Shown piece after piece: positions 54,906 through 63,711 of a stretch of DNA of 64,000 nucleotides. Numbering within the stretch: the first letter of the stretch is position 1; every line of letters starts with the position of its first letter. The DNA is taken from the NCBI RefSeq assembly GCF_902498065.1, contig NZ_CABVIR010000007.1, positions 124,001 to 188,000 of the forward strand. Direction: 5' to 3'. The notes below the pieces were generated by a model, which saw only the letters and a list, made by a program, of their open reading frames with translations, did not search any database and had not been told where the DNA came from. The stretch comes from Pseudomonas fluorescens. GTDB lineage: Bacteria > Pseudomonadota > Gammaproteobacteria > Pseudomonadales > Pseudomonadaceae. The translations under genes and the position numbers were made by a program.

Positions 54906-55754
54906 ATGTCTGTAGCGGTAATTCAAATGGTCAGCCAGAGCGACGTGCTGGCCAATCTGGCCCAGGCCCGGCGCCTGCTTGAGCAGGCGGCAGCCGCTGG
55001 CGCGGTACTGGCCGTGCTGCCGGAAAACTTTGCCGCCATGGGCCGTCATGACATCGCCGACATCGGTCGCGCCGAGGCATTGGGCGACGGTCCGATCCTG
55101 CCATGGTTGAAACAGACCGCCCGCGACCTCAAGTTATGGATAGTGGCCGGCACATTGCCGTTGCCGCCGGTGGATCAGCCGACGGCGAAAGTGCATGCCT
55201 GCTCACTGCTGGTCAATGATCAGGGCGAGACGGTGGCACGCTACGACAAGCTCCATTTGTTCGATGTGGACGTGGCGGACAATCGCGGGCGTTATCGGGA
55301 GTCCGACGACTATGCTTATGGCAGTGGCGTGGTGGTCGCGGACACGCCCGTCGGTCGCGTCGGCCTGACCGTATGCTACGACCTGCGCTTCCCCGAGCTG
55401 TACAGCGAATTGCGCGCTGCCGGTGCGGAGTTGATTACCGCGCCGTCGGCCTTTACTGCGGTGACTGGCGCGGCGCATTGGGATGTACTGATTCGCGCGC
55501 GGGCCATCGAGACCCAGTGTTATGTGCTCGCGGCTGCCCAGGGTGGCACGCATCCGGGACCGCGAGAAACGTATGGCCATGCTGCAATTGTCGACCCATG
55601 GGGTCGGGTGCTGGCGCAACAGGATCAAGGCGAGGCCGTGCTGCTGGCCGAACGCGATAGCAGCGAACAGGCGTCCATCAGGGCGCGGATGCCGGTGTCG
55701 AGTCACCGGCGCTTTTTCTCGCAGGGCGCCCGGCGACCTGCCTCAGAACGATGA
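54906..55754 (+). CDS. Nitrilase-superfamily amidase (Nit-like, probable deaminated glutathione amidase)
   Basis: 282 residues, ATG 54906 with AGGAGC. The catalytic triad is visible: E40 (AVLPENFAAM), K115 (RYDKLHLFDVDV) and C157 (TVCYDLRFPEL). The HLFDVDV and YDLRFPELY sequences are those of the Nit1/Nit2-like branch that repairs deaminated glutathione. The start follows yhdP by 70 bases, and the gene is 18 bases before tldD, so it is co-transcribed with it. Confidence 0.88.
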   Translation: MSVAVIQMVSQSDVLANLAQARRLLEQAAAAGAVLAVLPENFAAMGRHDIADIGRAEALGDGPILPWLKQTARDLKLWIVAGTLPLPPVDQPTAKVHACSLLVNDQGETVARYDKLHLFDVDVADNRGRYRESDDYAYGSGVVVADTPVGRVGLTVCYDLRFPELYSELRAAGAELITAPSAFTAVTGAAHWDVLIRARAIETQCYVLAAAQGGTHPGPRETYGHAAIVDPWGRVLAQQDQGEAVLLAERDSSEQASIRARMPVSSHRRFFSQGARRPASER

Positions 55755-55772
55755 ATTTAAGGCGTAAAGCAT

Positions 55773-57215
55773 ATGAGCGAGTTGTTGTCCTCAGTCAGTG
55801 AACACCTCCTGGCGCCCGGCGGCGTCACCATCGAGAGTCTGCAAGGTGTGCTCGGCGATCTGGCCGGCCCGGGCATCGATGCCGCCGACCTGTATTTCCA
55901 GGGGCAGATTTCCGAGTCCTGGGCGCTGGAAGACGGCATCGTCAAGGAAGGCAGCTTCAACCTCGATCAGGGTGTTGGCGTGCGGGCGCAATCGGGTGAG
56001 AAAACCGGATTTGCCTACAGCAATGCAATCACCCTCGAAGCCTTGGGCGCGGCGGCCCGTGCGGCGCGCTCGATCTCCCGCGCCGGACAGAACGGCACGG
56101 TGCAGGCCTTCACCACTCAGGACGTCGCCCAGTTATACGGACCGGACAACCCGCTGGAAGTGCTGACCCGTGCCGAAAAAGTCGAATTGCTCAAACGCAT
56201 CGACGTCGCCACCCGCGCCCTCGACCCGCGTATTCAGCAAGTCACGGTCAGCATGGCCGGCGTCTGGGAGCGCATTCTTGTCGCTTCGACCGACGGCAGC
56301 CTGGCGGCGGATGTGCGGCCGCTGGTGCGCTTCAATGTCAGCGTGATCGTCGAGCAGAACGGTCGCCGCGAGCGCGGTGGTCATGGCGGTGGCGGTCGGA
56401 CCGATTACCGTTATTTCCTCGCCGAAGACCGTGCCATGGGCTACGCCCGTGAGGCGCTGCGTCAGGCATTGGTCAACCTTGAAGCCATCCCTGCGCCGGC
56501 CGGTACCTTGCCGGTTGTATTGGGGTCGGGCTGGTCCGGCGTGCTGCTGCACGAAGCGGTCGGCCATGGTCTGGAAGGCGATTTCAACCGCAAGGGCAGC
56601 TCGGCTTACAGTGGCCGTATGGGCGAGATGGTTGCGTCCAAGCTTTGCACCATCGTCGATGATGGCACGTTGGCCGGTCGTCGCGGTTCGCTGAGTGTCG
56701 ACGACGAAGGCACGCCGACCGAATGCACCACACTGATCGAAAACGGCGTACTCAAAGGTTACATGCAGGACAAGCTCAACGCGCGCCTGATGGGCGTGGC
56801 CCGCACGGGTAACGGTCGTCGCGAATCCTACGCGCACCTGCCGATGCCGCGCATGACCAACACTTACATGCTCGCGGGTGAAAGTGATCCGGCAGAAATC
56901 ATCGCCTCGGTGAAGCGCGGGATTTACTGCGCCAACCTCGGCGGCGGTCAGGTGGACATCACCAGCGGCAAGTTCGTGTTCTCTACCAGCGAAGCGTATT
57001 TGATCGAAGACGGCAAGATTACTGCCCCGGTCAAAGGCGCGACGTTGATCGGCAACGGGCCGGAAGCCATGAGCAAGGTGTCGATGGTCGGAAACGATCT
57101 GGCGCTGGACAGCGGCGTGGGGACGTGTGGCAAGGATGGGCAGTCGGTGCCGGTGGGTGTCGGCCAGCCAACGCTGAAAATCGATGCGATCACTGTGGGT
57201 GGCACAGGATCGTAA
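55773..57215 (+). CDS. tldD: Metalloprotease TldD
   Basis: 480 residues. The zinc motif HEAVGHGLEGD (HExxxH, near residue 260) is in place; the N-terminal domain (RFRE-like ESWALEDGIVKEG) and C-terminal barrel follow the family. It forms a heterodimer with TldE/PmbA, which degrades unfolded peptides and matures modified peptides such as microcins. The partner gene pmbA lies 680 bases downstream with yjgA between in the opposite direction. Confidence 0.95.
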   Translation: MSELLSSVSEHLLAPGGVTIESLQGVLGDLAGPGIDAADLYFQGQISESWALEDGIVKEGSFNLDQGVGVRAQSGEKTGFAYSNAITLEALGAAARAARSISRAGQNGTVQAFTTQDVAQLYGPDNPLEVLTRAEKVELLKRIDVATRALDPRIQQVTVSMAGVWERILVASTDGSLAADVRPLVRFNVSVIVEQNGRRERGGHGGGGRTDYRYFLAEDRAMGYAREALRQALVNLEAIPAPAGTLPVVLGSGWSGVLLHEAVGHGLEGDFNRKGSSAYSGRMGEMVASKLCTIVDDGTLAGRRGSLSVDDEGTPTECTTLIENGVLKGYMQDKLNARLMGVARTGNGRRESYAHLPMPRMTNTYMLAGESDPAEIIASVKRGIYCANLGGGQVDITSGKFVFSTSEAYLIEDGKITAPVKGATLIGNGPEAMSKVSMVGNDLALDSGVGTCGKDGQSVPVGVGQPTLKIDAITVGGTGS

Positions 57216-57263
57216 GGGATGGAGCGTCGGGTGAGCCGCGTGACGACTCACCCGAGAAGGGAC

Positions 57264-57788
57264 TTAACGCAAGCCGCGTTGAGTCTCGTCCAGCTCACGG
57301 ATGTACTTGAAGATTTTACGGCTCGATGCTGGAGGCTTATTGGTCGCCAGTTCGTGCTGGGCCTGACGGATCAGGGAGCGCAACTGCTGACGATCAGCTT
57401 CCGGGTAGTCGAGCACGAACTTCTCCAGGACTGCATCGTCGCCCGCGATCAAGCGATCGCGCCAGCGTTCCAGACCATGGAAACGTTCGTTGTACTGCCG
57501 TGTGGAGGCATCGAGTTGATCGAGCAAAGTCAGAATGGCGTCAGTGTCCTGATCGCGCATCAGTTTGCCGATGAACATGAGATGCCGTTTACGCGCGATA
57601 TTCGCGGTGTGCTTGGGCGCATCGGCCAGGGCCCGGCGCATAGCGTCGGTCAATGGCAGTTTTGCCAGCAAGTCAGGCTTGAGCGTTGTAAGGCGCTCGC
57701 CGAGGTCAACCAGAGCATGCAGCTCGCGTTTAACCTGGGATTTGCTTTTTTCTCCCGTATCGAGGGAGTCGTCGTAAGAATCAACCAT
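57264..57788 (-). CDS. yjgA: Ribosome-associated protein YjgA/DarP
   Basis: 174 residues from ATG 57786-57788 (MVDSYDDSLDTGEKSKSQVK), all-helical and highly charged, ending ELDETQRGLR. It is the DUF615 family, which assists late 50S assembly. The same reading frame stays open far upstream, antisense to pmbA, but that is not coding. It is convergent with tldD; a 9-bp hairpin (TCGGGTGAG 57227-57235 with CTCACCCGA 57247-57255) lies between the two stops. Confidence 0.92.
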   Translation of the reverse strand: MVDSYDDSLDTGEKSKSQVKRELHALVDLGERLTTLKPDLLAKLPLTDAMRRALADAPKHTANIARKRHLMFIGKLMRDQDTDAILTLLDQLDASTRQYNERFHGLERWRDRLIAGDDAVLEKFVLDYPEADRQQLRSLIRQAQHELATNKPPASSRKIFKYIRELDETQRGLR

Positions 57789-57896
57789 GGTGGCCGTCCG
57801 CAAAGAAACGCCGCCATGATAACCAGTCGGGGGCCGCTTGTCCGGCCCGGTCGCTCGAAGGCCTTTACCGAAAGCAGAATTTGAGTGGAGAACAGC

Positions 57897-59243
57897 ATGA
57901 GTGCAGTTGAAAGCGTCGGCCCACAAGCGTTGCCGGCACTGCAAGAACAAGTCGAGCAGATCATTGCTGAAGCCAAGCGTCAGGGCGCCAGTGCCTGTGA
58001 AGTGGCGGTGTCCCTGGAGCAGGGACTGTCCACATCGGTGCGCCAGCGTGAGGTCGAAACCGTCGAATTCAACCGCGATCAGGGCTTTGGCATCACGTTG
58101 TACGTCGGGCAGCGCAAGGGTTCGGCCAGCACGTCGGCCAGCGGTCCTGAAGCGATTCGTGAAACCGTCGCTGCAGCGCTGGCCATTGCCAAGCACACCT
58201 CCGAAGACGAAGCGTCGGGCCTGGCGGACGCCGCGCTGATGGCCAAGGATCTGCAGGATTTCGACTTGTTCCACCAATGGGACATCACGCCGGAGCAAGC
58301 CATCGAGATGGCACTGAGCTGTGAGGCCGCGGCATTTTCCGCCGACAGTCGCATCAAGAATGCCGATGGCACCACCCTCAGCACGCATCAGGGCTGTCGC
58401 GTATACGGCAACAGCCACGGTTTTATCGGCGGTTATGCATCGACTCGTCACAGCCTGAGCTGCGTCATGATCGCCGAAGCCGATGGCCAGATGCAGCGCG
58501 ATTACTGGTACGACGTGAATCGCCAGGGCAGCTTGCTGGCCGACCCGGCGAGCATCGGCCAGCGTGCCGCGCAAAGGGCGGCGAGCCGTCTGGGCGCGCG
58601 TCCGGTGCCGACCTGTGAAGTGCCGGTGCTGTTCTCCGCTGAACTGGCGGGTGGCTTGTTCGGAAGTTTCCTCTCGGCGATTTCCGGCGGCAGCCTGTAT
58701 CGCAAATCGTCGTTCCTTGAAGGCACGCTGGGTCAGAAGCTGTTCCCGGAATGGCTGACCATCGATGAACGCCCGCACTTGATGCGCGCCATGGGCAGTT
58801 CGGCGTTCGATGGCGATGGTCTGGCGACCTACGCCAAACCGTTCGTCGAAAAAGGTGAGCTGGTGTCCTACATCCTCGGCACCTATTCCGGTCGCAAGCT
58901 CGGCATGCCGAGCACGGCCAACGCGGGCGGCGTGCACAACCTGTTCGTCACCCATGGCGATGAAGATCAAGCGGCCTTGCTCCGCCGTATGGGCCGTGGC
59001 TTGCTGGTCACCGAGCTCATGGGCCAGGGCCTGAACATGGTCACGGGTGATTACTCCCGCGGCGCGGCGGGTTACTGGGTCGAGAACGGCGAAATCCAGT
59101 TTGCGGTCCAGGAAGTCACCATCGCCGGCAACATGCGCGACATGTTCAAGCAGATCGTCGCCGTGGGTAATGACCTGGAATTGCGCAGTAACATTCGCAC
59201 GGGTTCGGTGTTGATCGAGCGGATGACTGTCGCCGGTAGCTAA
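57897..59243 (+). CDS. pmbA: Metalloprotease subunit PmbA (TldE)
   Basis: 448 residues from ATG 57897 (MSAVESVGPQALPAL) with GTGGAG upstream. The family features include REVETVEFNRDQGFGITLYVG, SLYRKSSFLEGTLGQ and the TANAGGVHNLFV region; it lacks the HExxxH zinc site, as expected for the non-metal partner of TldD. A strong terminator follows. Confidence 0.95.
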   Translation: MSAVESVGPQALPALQEQVEQIIAEAKRQGASACEVAVSLEQGLSTSVRQREVETVEFNRDQGFGITLYVGQRKGSASTSASGPEAIRETVAAALAIAKHTSEDEASGLADAALMAKDLQDFDLFHQWDITPEQAIEMALSCEAAAFSADSRIKNADGTTLSTHQGCRVYGNSHGFIGGYASTRHSLSCVMIAEADGQMQRDYWYDVNRQGSLLADPASIGQRAAQRAASRLGARPVPTCEVPVLFSAELAGGLFGSFLSAISGGSLYRKSSFLEGTLGQKLFPEWLTIDERPHLMRAMGSSAFDGDGLATYAKPFVEKGELVSYILGTYSGRKLGMPSTANAGGVHNLFVTHGDEDQAALLRRMGRGLLVTELMGQGLNMVTGDYSRGAAGYWVENGEIQFAVQEVTIAGNMRDMFKQIVAVGNDLELRSNIRTGSVLIERMTVAGS

Positions 59244-59260
59244 ACACTTACGGCAACACA

Positions 59261-59296
59261 AAAGGCGCGCCACCCATTGGGTGGCGCGCCTTTTTT
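59261..59296 (+). terminator. Intrinsic terminator of pmbA
   Basis: AAAGGCGCGCCACCC with its full complement GGGTGGCGCGCCTTT, loop ATT, and a TTTTTT tail, 18 bases after the stop. Confidence 0.95.
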
Positions 59297-59315
59297 ATTG
59301 GGTTCGTGCAGACCC

Positions 59316-59405
59316 TGTGGGCGTGGGCTTGCCCGCGATGGCGGTGTGTCAGGCGCCCGGTATGTTGGATGTACTTGCCTCATCGCGGGCAAGCCCGCTC
59401 CCACA
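59316..59405. repeat. REP doublet (REPIN), CGGGCTTGCCCG variant
   Basis: Arms at 59316-59341 (TGTGGGCGTGGGCTTGCCCG, one base off the usual form) and 59381-59405 (CATCGCGGGCAAGCCCGCTC), spacer about 39 bases, between pmbA and the Fur-controlled promoter. Confidence 0.88.
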
Positions 59406-59432
59406 ATGTACTCAGAGTGTCTCTGGGCTTGT

Positions 59433-59468
59433 GTTGGTTATCATTATCATATAATAATAAATCTCATT
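59433..59468 (+). promoter_or_regulatory. Overlapping Fur boxes of the fagA operon
   Basis: TATAATAATAAATCTCATT (59450-59468) matches 14 of 18 informative positions of the extended Fur consensus, and an overlapping site with TTATCATTATCAT (59438-59450) matches 13 of 18. Together they form a tandem array ending 18 bases before the fagA start. Iron starvation would induce fagA-fumC-orfX-sodA, as known for P. aeruginosa. Confidence 0.85.
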
Positions 59469-59486
59469 ACCGAATGAGCCCGGATC

Positions 59487-59882
59487 ATGAGTTCTGCCTT
59501 GTACGAGCAGCCTTACCTCGAAAGCTGGCGCTGGATGAGTCGCCAGATCCGTTGCGGGATGGACCCTGACGAGCCTCGCCTGATCGAACACTACTTGGCC
59601 GAAGGCCGGTATCTGGCGTGTTGTACCGCGACGTCCCCTTGGACCATCGCCGAAACCTCTTTCCGATTGCTGCTCGACACTGCCGCCGATGTCGCGCTGC
59701 CCTGGCACTGGCGAACCTATTGCCTGGACCAGGCGTGGCGCCCGCTGCGCGAACTCGAACGCCTCTCCCTCTGCAAGTGCCGCCTCAAGCGCTGGCAAAG
59801 CTACACCTGGCAACTGGCGACCTGCGAGTTGCAGCCCTCGATACCTCTCATAGAACTGGTGCAAGGATTTTCTGATGAGTAG
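59487..59882 (+). CDS. fagA: Fur-associated protein FagA
   Basis: 131 residues with ATG 59487 and no clear signal peptide or membrane segment. It is Trp/Cys-rich (SWRWMSRQIRCGMDPDEPRL, PWHWRTYCLDQAWRPLRELE) and resembles the FagA protein encoded before fumC in pseudomonads; its function is unknown. First gene of the Fur operon. The stop TAG (59880-59882) lies inside the left arm of the inverted-repeat element that follows, so the last residues may have been set by that element. Confidence 0.87.
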   Translation: MSSALYEQPYLESWRWMSRQIRCGMDPDEPRLIEHYLAEGRYLACCTATSPWTIAETSFRLLLDTAADVALPWHWRTYCLDQAWRPLRELERLSLCKCRLKRWQSYTWQLATCELQPSIPLIELVQGFSDE

Positions 59883-60047
59883 GGTCTGCCATCCGTTATT
59901 TCCTATGCCGCGCCGGGCCTGCTGTGGTGCAGGGCCAGACTGCGTTGCAGTCCTTGGCAAGGGAACAACCATTACCAGCGGACTGCGCCTTGCCTGGCCC
60001 GCTTTCATACGCAACGCGACATAGGAAATAACGGATGGCAGACCCTA
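59880..60047. mobile_element. 168-bp element with 28-bp perfect terminal inverted repeats (putative MITE)
   Basis: Left arm 59880-59907 (TAGGGTCTGCCATCCGTTAT...) and right arm 60020-60047 are perfect 28-base complements; four more pairs follow after one mismatch. The ends read TA-GGGTCTGCC...GGCAGACCC-TA, as for an element with a TA target duplication. The 112-base centre has no ORF but contains further stems (GGGCCAG 59932-59938 with CTGGCCC 59994-60000; ACTGC-GTT-GCAGT 59939-59951). The right arm contains the fumC ribosome site, ATG and codons 2-4; the left arm contains the fagA stop. An alternative is an inverted duplication of the fumC start region. Confidence 0.6.
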
Positions 60048-61417
60048 AGACTCGTATTGAGCGCGACAGCATGGGCGAACTCCAGGTCCCGATGGACGCC
60101 CTCTACGGCGCACAGACCCAGCGTGCGGTGAACAATTTCCCGATCAGTGGCAAGCCGATGCCGATGCAGTTCATCCGCGCACTGATCCTGGCCAAGGCCG
60201 CCGCCGCGCGAGCCAACGTCGAACTCAGGCAGATCAGCGAATCCCAGGGCAACGCCATCGTTGAGGCATCACTGGGCTTGCTTCAGGACGATTTCATGCA
60301 GCACTTCCCGGTGGATATTTTCCAGACCGGTTCCGGCACCAGTTCCAACATGAATGCCAACGAAGTGATTGCGACCCTGGCCAGCCGTCTGCTTGGCGAG
60401 CCGGTGAACCCCAATGATCACGTCAATTGCGGCCAGAGCAGCAACGACATCATCCCGACCACCATTCACGTCAGCGCTGCGCTGGCGTTGCATGAACAAT
60501 TGCTGCCGGCACTGGTGCGTCTGGTGCAGGTGATCGAGCACAAGGCCGAAGAGGTTCATCACCACGTCAAAACCGGTCGCACTCACTTGATGGATGCGAT
60601 GCCAGTGCGCATGAGCCAGGTGCTCAACGGTTGGGCGCAACAACTGAAGGCCAACATCGGCCATCTGCAGGATCTGCTGCCGAGCCTGCAGTCCCTGGCT
60701 CAGGGCGGTACGGCGGTGGGCACCGGTATCAATGCGCATCCAGAATTCGCCAGACTTTTCAGCCAGCAGCTGACCAGATTGACTCAGGTGCAATTCACGC
60801 CGGGCACCGATTTGTTCGCTCTGATCGGCTCTCAGGACACCGCCGTTGCGCTCTCCGGGCAGCTGAAAACCTCCGCTGTATCGCTGATGAAAATCGCCAA
60901 CGACCTGCGCTGGATGAACTCCGGTCCACTGGCCGGCCTCGGCGAAATCGAACTTGAAGCCTTGCAGCCGGGCTCGTCGATCATGCCCGGCAAGGTCAAT
61001 CCGGTGATCCCGGAGGCCACCGCGATGGTCGCCGCCCAAGTGATCGGCAATGACACGGTGATCACCATCGCCGGCCAGTCGGGCAATTTCGAGCTGAACG
61101 TGATGCTGCCGATCATCGCCCAGAACCTGCTGAGCAGCATTGAATTGCTGGCCAACTCCAGCCACTTGTTGGGTGAAAAGGCTATCGCCAGCTTCAAGGT
61201 CAACGAAGCCAGGCTCAAGGAAGCGCTGTCGCGCAACCCGATTCTGGTCACGGCACTCAACCCGATCATTGGTTACCAAAACGCTGCGGAGATCGCCAAG
61301 AAGGCTTATCAGCAGGGCCGGCCGGTGATCGATGTCGCTCTGGAACACACTGACCTGTCGCGCAGCCAACTGGAAGAGTTGCTCAATCCGGAAAAGCTCA
61401 CCGCAGGCGGCGTGTAA
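60035..61417 (+). CDS. fumC: Class II fumarase FumC (iron-independent)
   Basis: 460 residues with the class II signature GSSIMPGKVNP, plus the TGSGTSSNMNANEV and GRTHLMDAMPVR active-site segments. It interconverts fumarate and malate without an iron-sulfur cluster and so replaces the iron fumarase when iron is scarce. The ribosome site AGGAAAT and the N-terminus MADPKTRIERDSMGEL overlap the right arm of the inverted-repeat element; the family core starts at about TRIERDSMGEL, so residues 1-5 may come from the element. Second gene of the Fur operon. Confidence 0.95.
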   Translation: MADPKTRIERDSMGELQVPMDALYGAQTQRAVNNFPISGKPMPMQFIRALILAKAAAARANVELRQISESQGNAIVEASLGLLQDDFMQHFPVDIFQTGSGTSSNMNANEVIATLASRLLGEPVNPNDHVNCGQSSNDIIPTTIHVSAALALHEQLLPALVRLVQVIEHKAEEVHHHVKTGRTHLMDAMPVRMSQVLNGWAQQLKANIGHLQDLLPSLQSLAQGGTAVGTGINAHPEFARLFSQQLTRLTQVQFTPGTDLFALIGSQDTAVALSGQLKTSAVSLMKIANDLRWMNSGPLAGLGEIELEALQPGSSIMPGKVNPVIPEATAMVAAQVIGNDTVITIAGQSGNFELNVMLPIIAQNLLSSIELLANSSHLLGEKAIASFKVNEARLKEALSRNPILVTALNPIIGYQNAAEIAKKAYQQGRPVIDVALEHTDLSRSQLEELLNPEKLTAGGV

Positions 61418-61444
61418 TCACCGCAACCGCTTTGGAGGCTCACC

Positions 61445-61876
61445 ATGGAGCACTGGAAACGCACGATCGAAAGAGCAAACCGCTGTTTCATGCTGGGCGA
61501 ATACGTCGATGCTCGCGAGGCTTACTTGCAAGCATTGGCCCTGGCCCAGGTGTTGTTCGAGCGCTGGGCGGATGCCGACGAAGCGGTGGCGGCCTGCGTG
61601 ATTTCCCATCACAACCTGGCGGACCTGCATTTGCGTCTGAACCAGCCGGAGGAGAGCGCCGAATACCTGTGCGCCATCCACCAACGGTTGTTGAAGACTA
61701 TGCAGGACCCGCGACTGGCGCCGGCATTGCGTGAAGCCGCGCTGCGTCAGAGCAGCAAAACCTACGTTGAACTGTTGAATTTCATCAGCGAGCACGGCGA
61801 ATACCCGCGCACTCATCGTTTACTGCACATCGATGCCGCGTCGTCCCCTGCGCCTCTACACCATGGAGTCCACTGA
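61445..61876 (+). CDS. TPR-like protein of the fumC-sodA operon (orfX)
   Basis: 143 residues, ATG 61445 with TTGGAGG. Helical, with a TPR-like repeat (ANRCFMLGEYVDAREAYLQA, ADLHLRLNQPEESAEYL). A homologue sits between fumC and sodA in other pseudomonads; its function is unknown. It ends one base before the sodA start. Confidence 0.85.
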   Translation: MEHWKRTIERANRCFMLGEYVDAREAYLQALALAQVLFERWADADEAVAACVISHHNLADLHLRLNQPEESAEYLCAIHQRLLKTMQDPRLAPALREAALRQSSKTYVELLNFISEHGEYPRTHRLLHIDAASSPAPLHHGVH

Positions 61877-61877
61877 A

Positions 61878-62489
61878 ATGGCTTTTAGCTTGCCTGTCTT
61901 GCCGTACGCCTACGATGCCCTGGAACCGCATATCGATGCGCAGACCATGGAAATCCACTACACCAAGCATCACCAGACCTACATCAATAACCTTAACGCT
62001 GCCGTCGAAGGCACCGAGTTTGCCGAGTGGCCGGTGGAAAAACTGGTGGCTGCCGTTCAGCAACTGCCGGAAAAACTCCGCGCGGCGGTGATCAATCAGG
62101 GTGGCGGTCATGCCAACCATTCGCTGTTCTGGGAAGTCATGGTGCCCAACGGCGGCGGTCAGCCGGTCGGCGAATTGGCCAAGGCCATCGAGGAGCAGTT
62201 GGGCGGCCTCGACCGTTTCAAGGAAGCGTTCACCAAAGCCGCGCTGACCCGTTTCGGCAGCGGCTGGGCCTGGCTGAGTGTGACGCCGCAAAAGAGGCTG
62301 GTCGTTGAAAGCAGCGGCAACCAGGACAGCCCCTTGATGAACGGCAATACGCCGATTCTGGGGTTGGATGTCTGGGAGCATGCCTATTACCTGCAGTATC
62401 AAAACCGCCGTCCCGAATACATCAACGCGTTTTACAACGTGATCAATTGGCCCGAAGTCGCTGCGCGCTATCAGGCTGCACTGGTTTAA
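61878..62489 (+). CDS. sodA: Manganese superoxide dismutase
   Basis: 203 residues from ATG 61878 (MAFSLPVLPYAYDALEPHID), with GGAG upstream inside the end of orfX. Metal ligands H27, H81 (GHANHSLFW), D164 and H168 (DVWEHAYY) are all present; the GGG before H78 and the GNQDSPLM segment fit the Mn form. It takes over superoxide removal when iron for FeSOD is lacking, consistent with its place in the Fur operon. Confidence 0.95.
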   Translation: MAFSLPVLPYAYDALEPHIDAQTMEIHYTKHHQTYINNLNAAVEGTEFAEWPVEKLVAAVQQLPEKLRAAVINQGGGHANHSLFWEVMVPNGGGQPVGELAKAIEEQLGGLDRFKEAFTKAALTRFGSGWAWLSVTPQKRLVVESSGNQDSPLMNGNTPILGLDVWEHAYYLQYQNRRPEYINAFYNVINWPEVAARYQAALV

Positions 62490-62519
62490 GTCTTCTAGAA
62501 AAACAATCCTGGGCTGACT

Positions 62520-63413
62520 ATGGGCACTGAAACACTGGCGATCGGAAGTGGGCGGATGTTTCGTTACGCGTTTGGGTCGCTGTTACTGCTGGCGGGCATG
62601 AGCTTGTTGGTCGCGCATGGGCTCGCGTGGCTGGATCTCGAGCCGAAACTGCTGCGCGCGTTGCAAGGCGGGGCGATTTGCGCCTTGGGCACGGCCTTGG
62701 GCGCGGTGCCGGTGCTGGTGATTCGACGCATGCCTCAGGCGGTCAGCGATTCGCTACTCGGCTTTGGCGCCGGGGTTATGCTCGCCGCAACGGCATTTTC
62801 GCTGATTGTTCCGGGCATTGCCGCCGCTGAAAGCCTGGGACTGACACCTTGGACGGCCAGCGGGCTGATCAGTTTCGGCATCATGCTTGGCGCGTTCGGG
62901 CTGTATCTGGTGGATCGAAAGGTTTCCGGTGCTTCGCCGGAAATGCTCGTCGGCACGCTGGAGCGGCCGGTTATTCCGCCACGGATCTGGTTGTTCGTGT
63001 TTGCCATCATTGCCCACAACATTCCTGAAGGCATGGCGGTCGGTGTCTCGGCGGGTGGCGGCATGCCCGACGCCGACAGCCTGGCGATGGGCATTGCCTT
63101 GCAGGATGTGCCGGAAGGATTGGTGATTGCGTTGGTGTTGGCCGGGGCAGGGATGTCGCGGGTCAAGGCGTTCCTGATCGGCGCGGCATCAGGGTTGGTC
63201 GAACCGGTCTTTGCGCTGTTGTGCGCCTGGCTGGTGAGCCTTGCCGAGTTGCTCTTGCCGTTGGGGCTGGCGCTGGCGGCTGGGGCCATGCTGCTGGTGG
63301 TCACGCATGAAGTCATTCCCGAGTCGCGCCGCAATGGTCACGACAAGCTTGCCAGCCTTGGGCTGCTGATCGGGTTTTGTCTGATGATGGTGATGGATAC
63401 AGCGCTCGCCTAG
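62520..63413 (+). CDS. ZIP-family metal transporter
   Basis: 297 residues with about eight hydrophobic segments. The metal-site helices are visible as AHNIPEGMAVGVSAG and LQDVPEGLVIALV. ZIP proteins import Zn, Fe or Mn. It follows sodA in the same direction 30 bases downstream; Mn supply for SodA is an attractive but unproven role. It has a His-poor loop, unlike many Zn-specific members. Confidence 0.88.
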   Translation: MGTETLAIGSGRMFRYAFGSLLLLAGMSLLVAHGLAWLDLEPKLLRALQGGAICALGTALGAVPVLVIRRMPQAVSDSLLGFGAGVMLAATAFSLIVPGIAAAESLGLTPWTASGLISFGIMLGAFGLYLVDRKVSGASPEMLVGTLERPVIPPRIWLFVFAIIAHNIPEGMAVGVSAGGGMPDADSLAMGIALQDVPEGLVIALVLAGAGMSRVKAFLIGAASGLVEPVFALLCAWLVSLAELLLPLGLALAAGAMLLVVTHEVIPESRRNGHDKLASLGLLIGFCLMMVMDTALA

Positions 63414-63420
63414 GCGAGCG

Positions 63421-63696
63421 TTATTCGCCTTCGTCGAAGAAGTTGTTGATCAGCGCGACCAGCGCGTCCAGCGCTTCCTGTTCCTGCTCGCCTTCCGTGC
63501 TCAGATGGATTTTGGTGCCTTTGCCTGCAGCCAGCATCATCATGGCCATGATGCTTTTGCCGTCGACCGTGGACTGCGGCGTGCGTCCTACCCTGATCGT
63601 GCAATCCTTGAACTGACCGGCCACGCCGACGAACTTGGCGGAAGCGCGGGCATGCAGGCCCAGCTTGTTGATGATTTCGATTTCCAGAGCAGGCAT
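63421..63696 (-). CDS. ptsO: Nitrogen-PTS phosphocarrier NPr
   Basis: 91 residues. It is an HPr-fold protein with the phosphorylated His at position 15 (NKLGLHARASAKFV) and Ser near 48 (GKSIMAMMML). It receives phosphate from PtsP and passes it to PtsN in the nitrogen-related PTS. It follows rapZ by 15 bases, and its stop faces the ZIP gene 7 bases away. Confidence 0.94.
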   Translation of the reverse strand: MPALEIEIINKLGLHARASAKFVGVAGQFKDCTIRVGRTPQSTVDGKSIMAMMMLAAGKGTKIHLSTEGEQEQEALDALVALINNFFDEGE

Positions 63697-63711
63697 CGCG
63701 ATGTGAATCCT

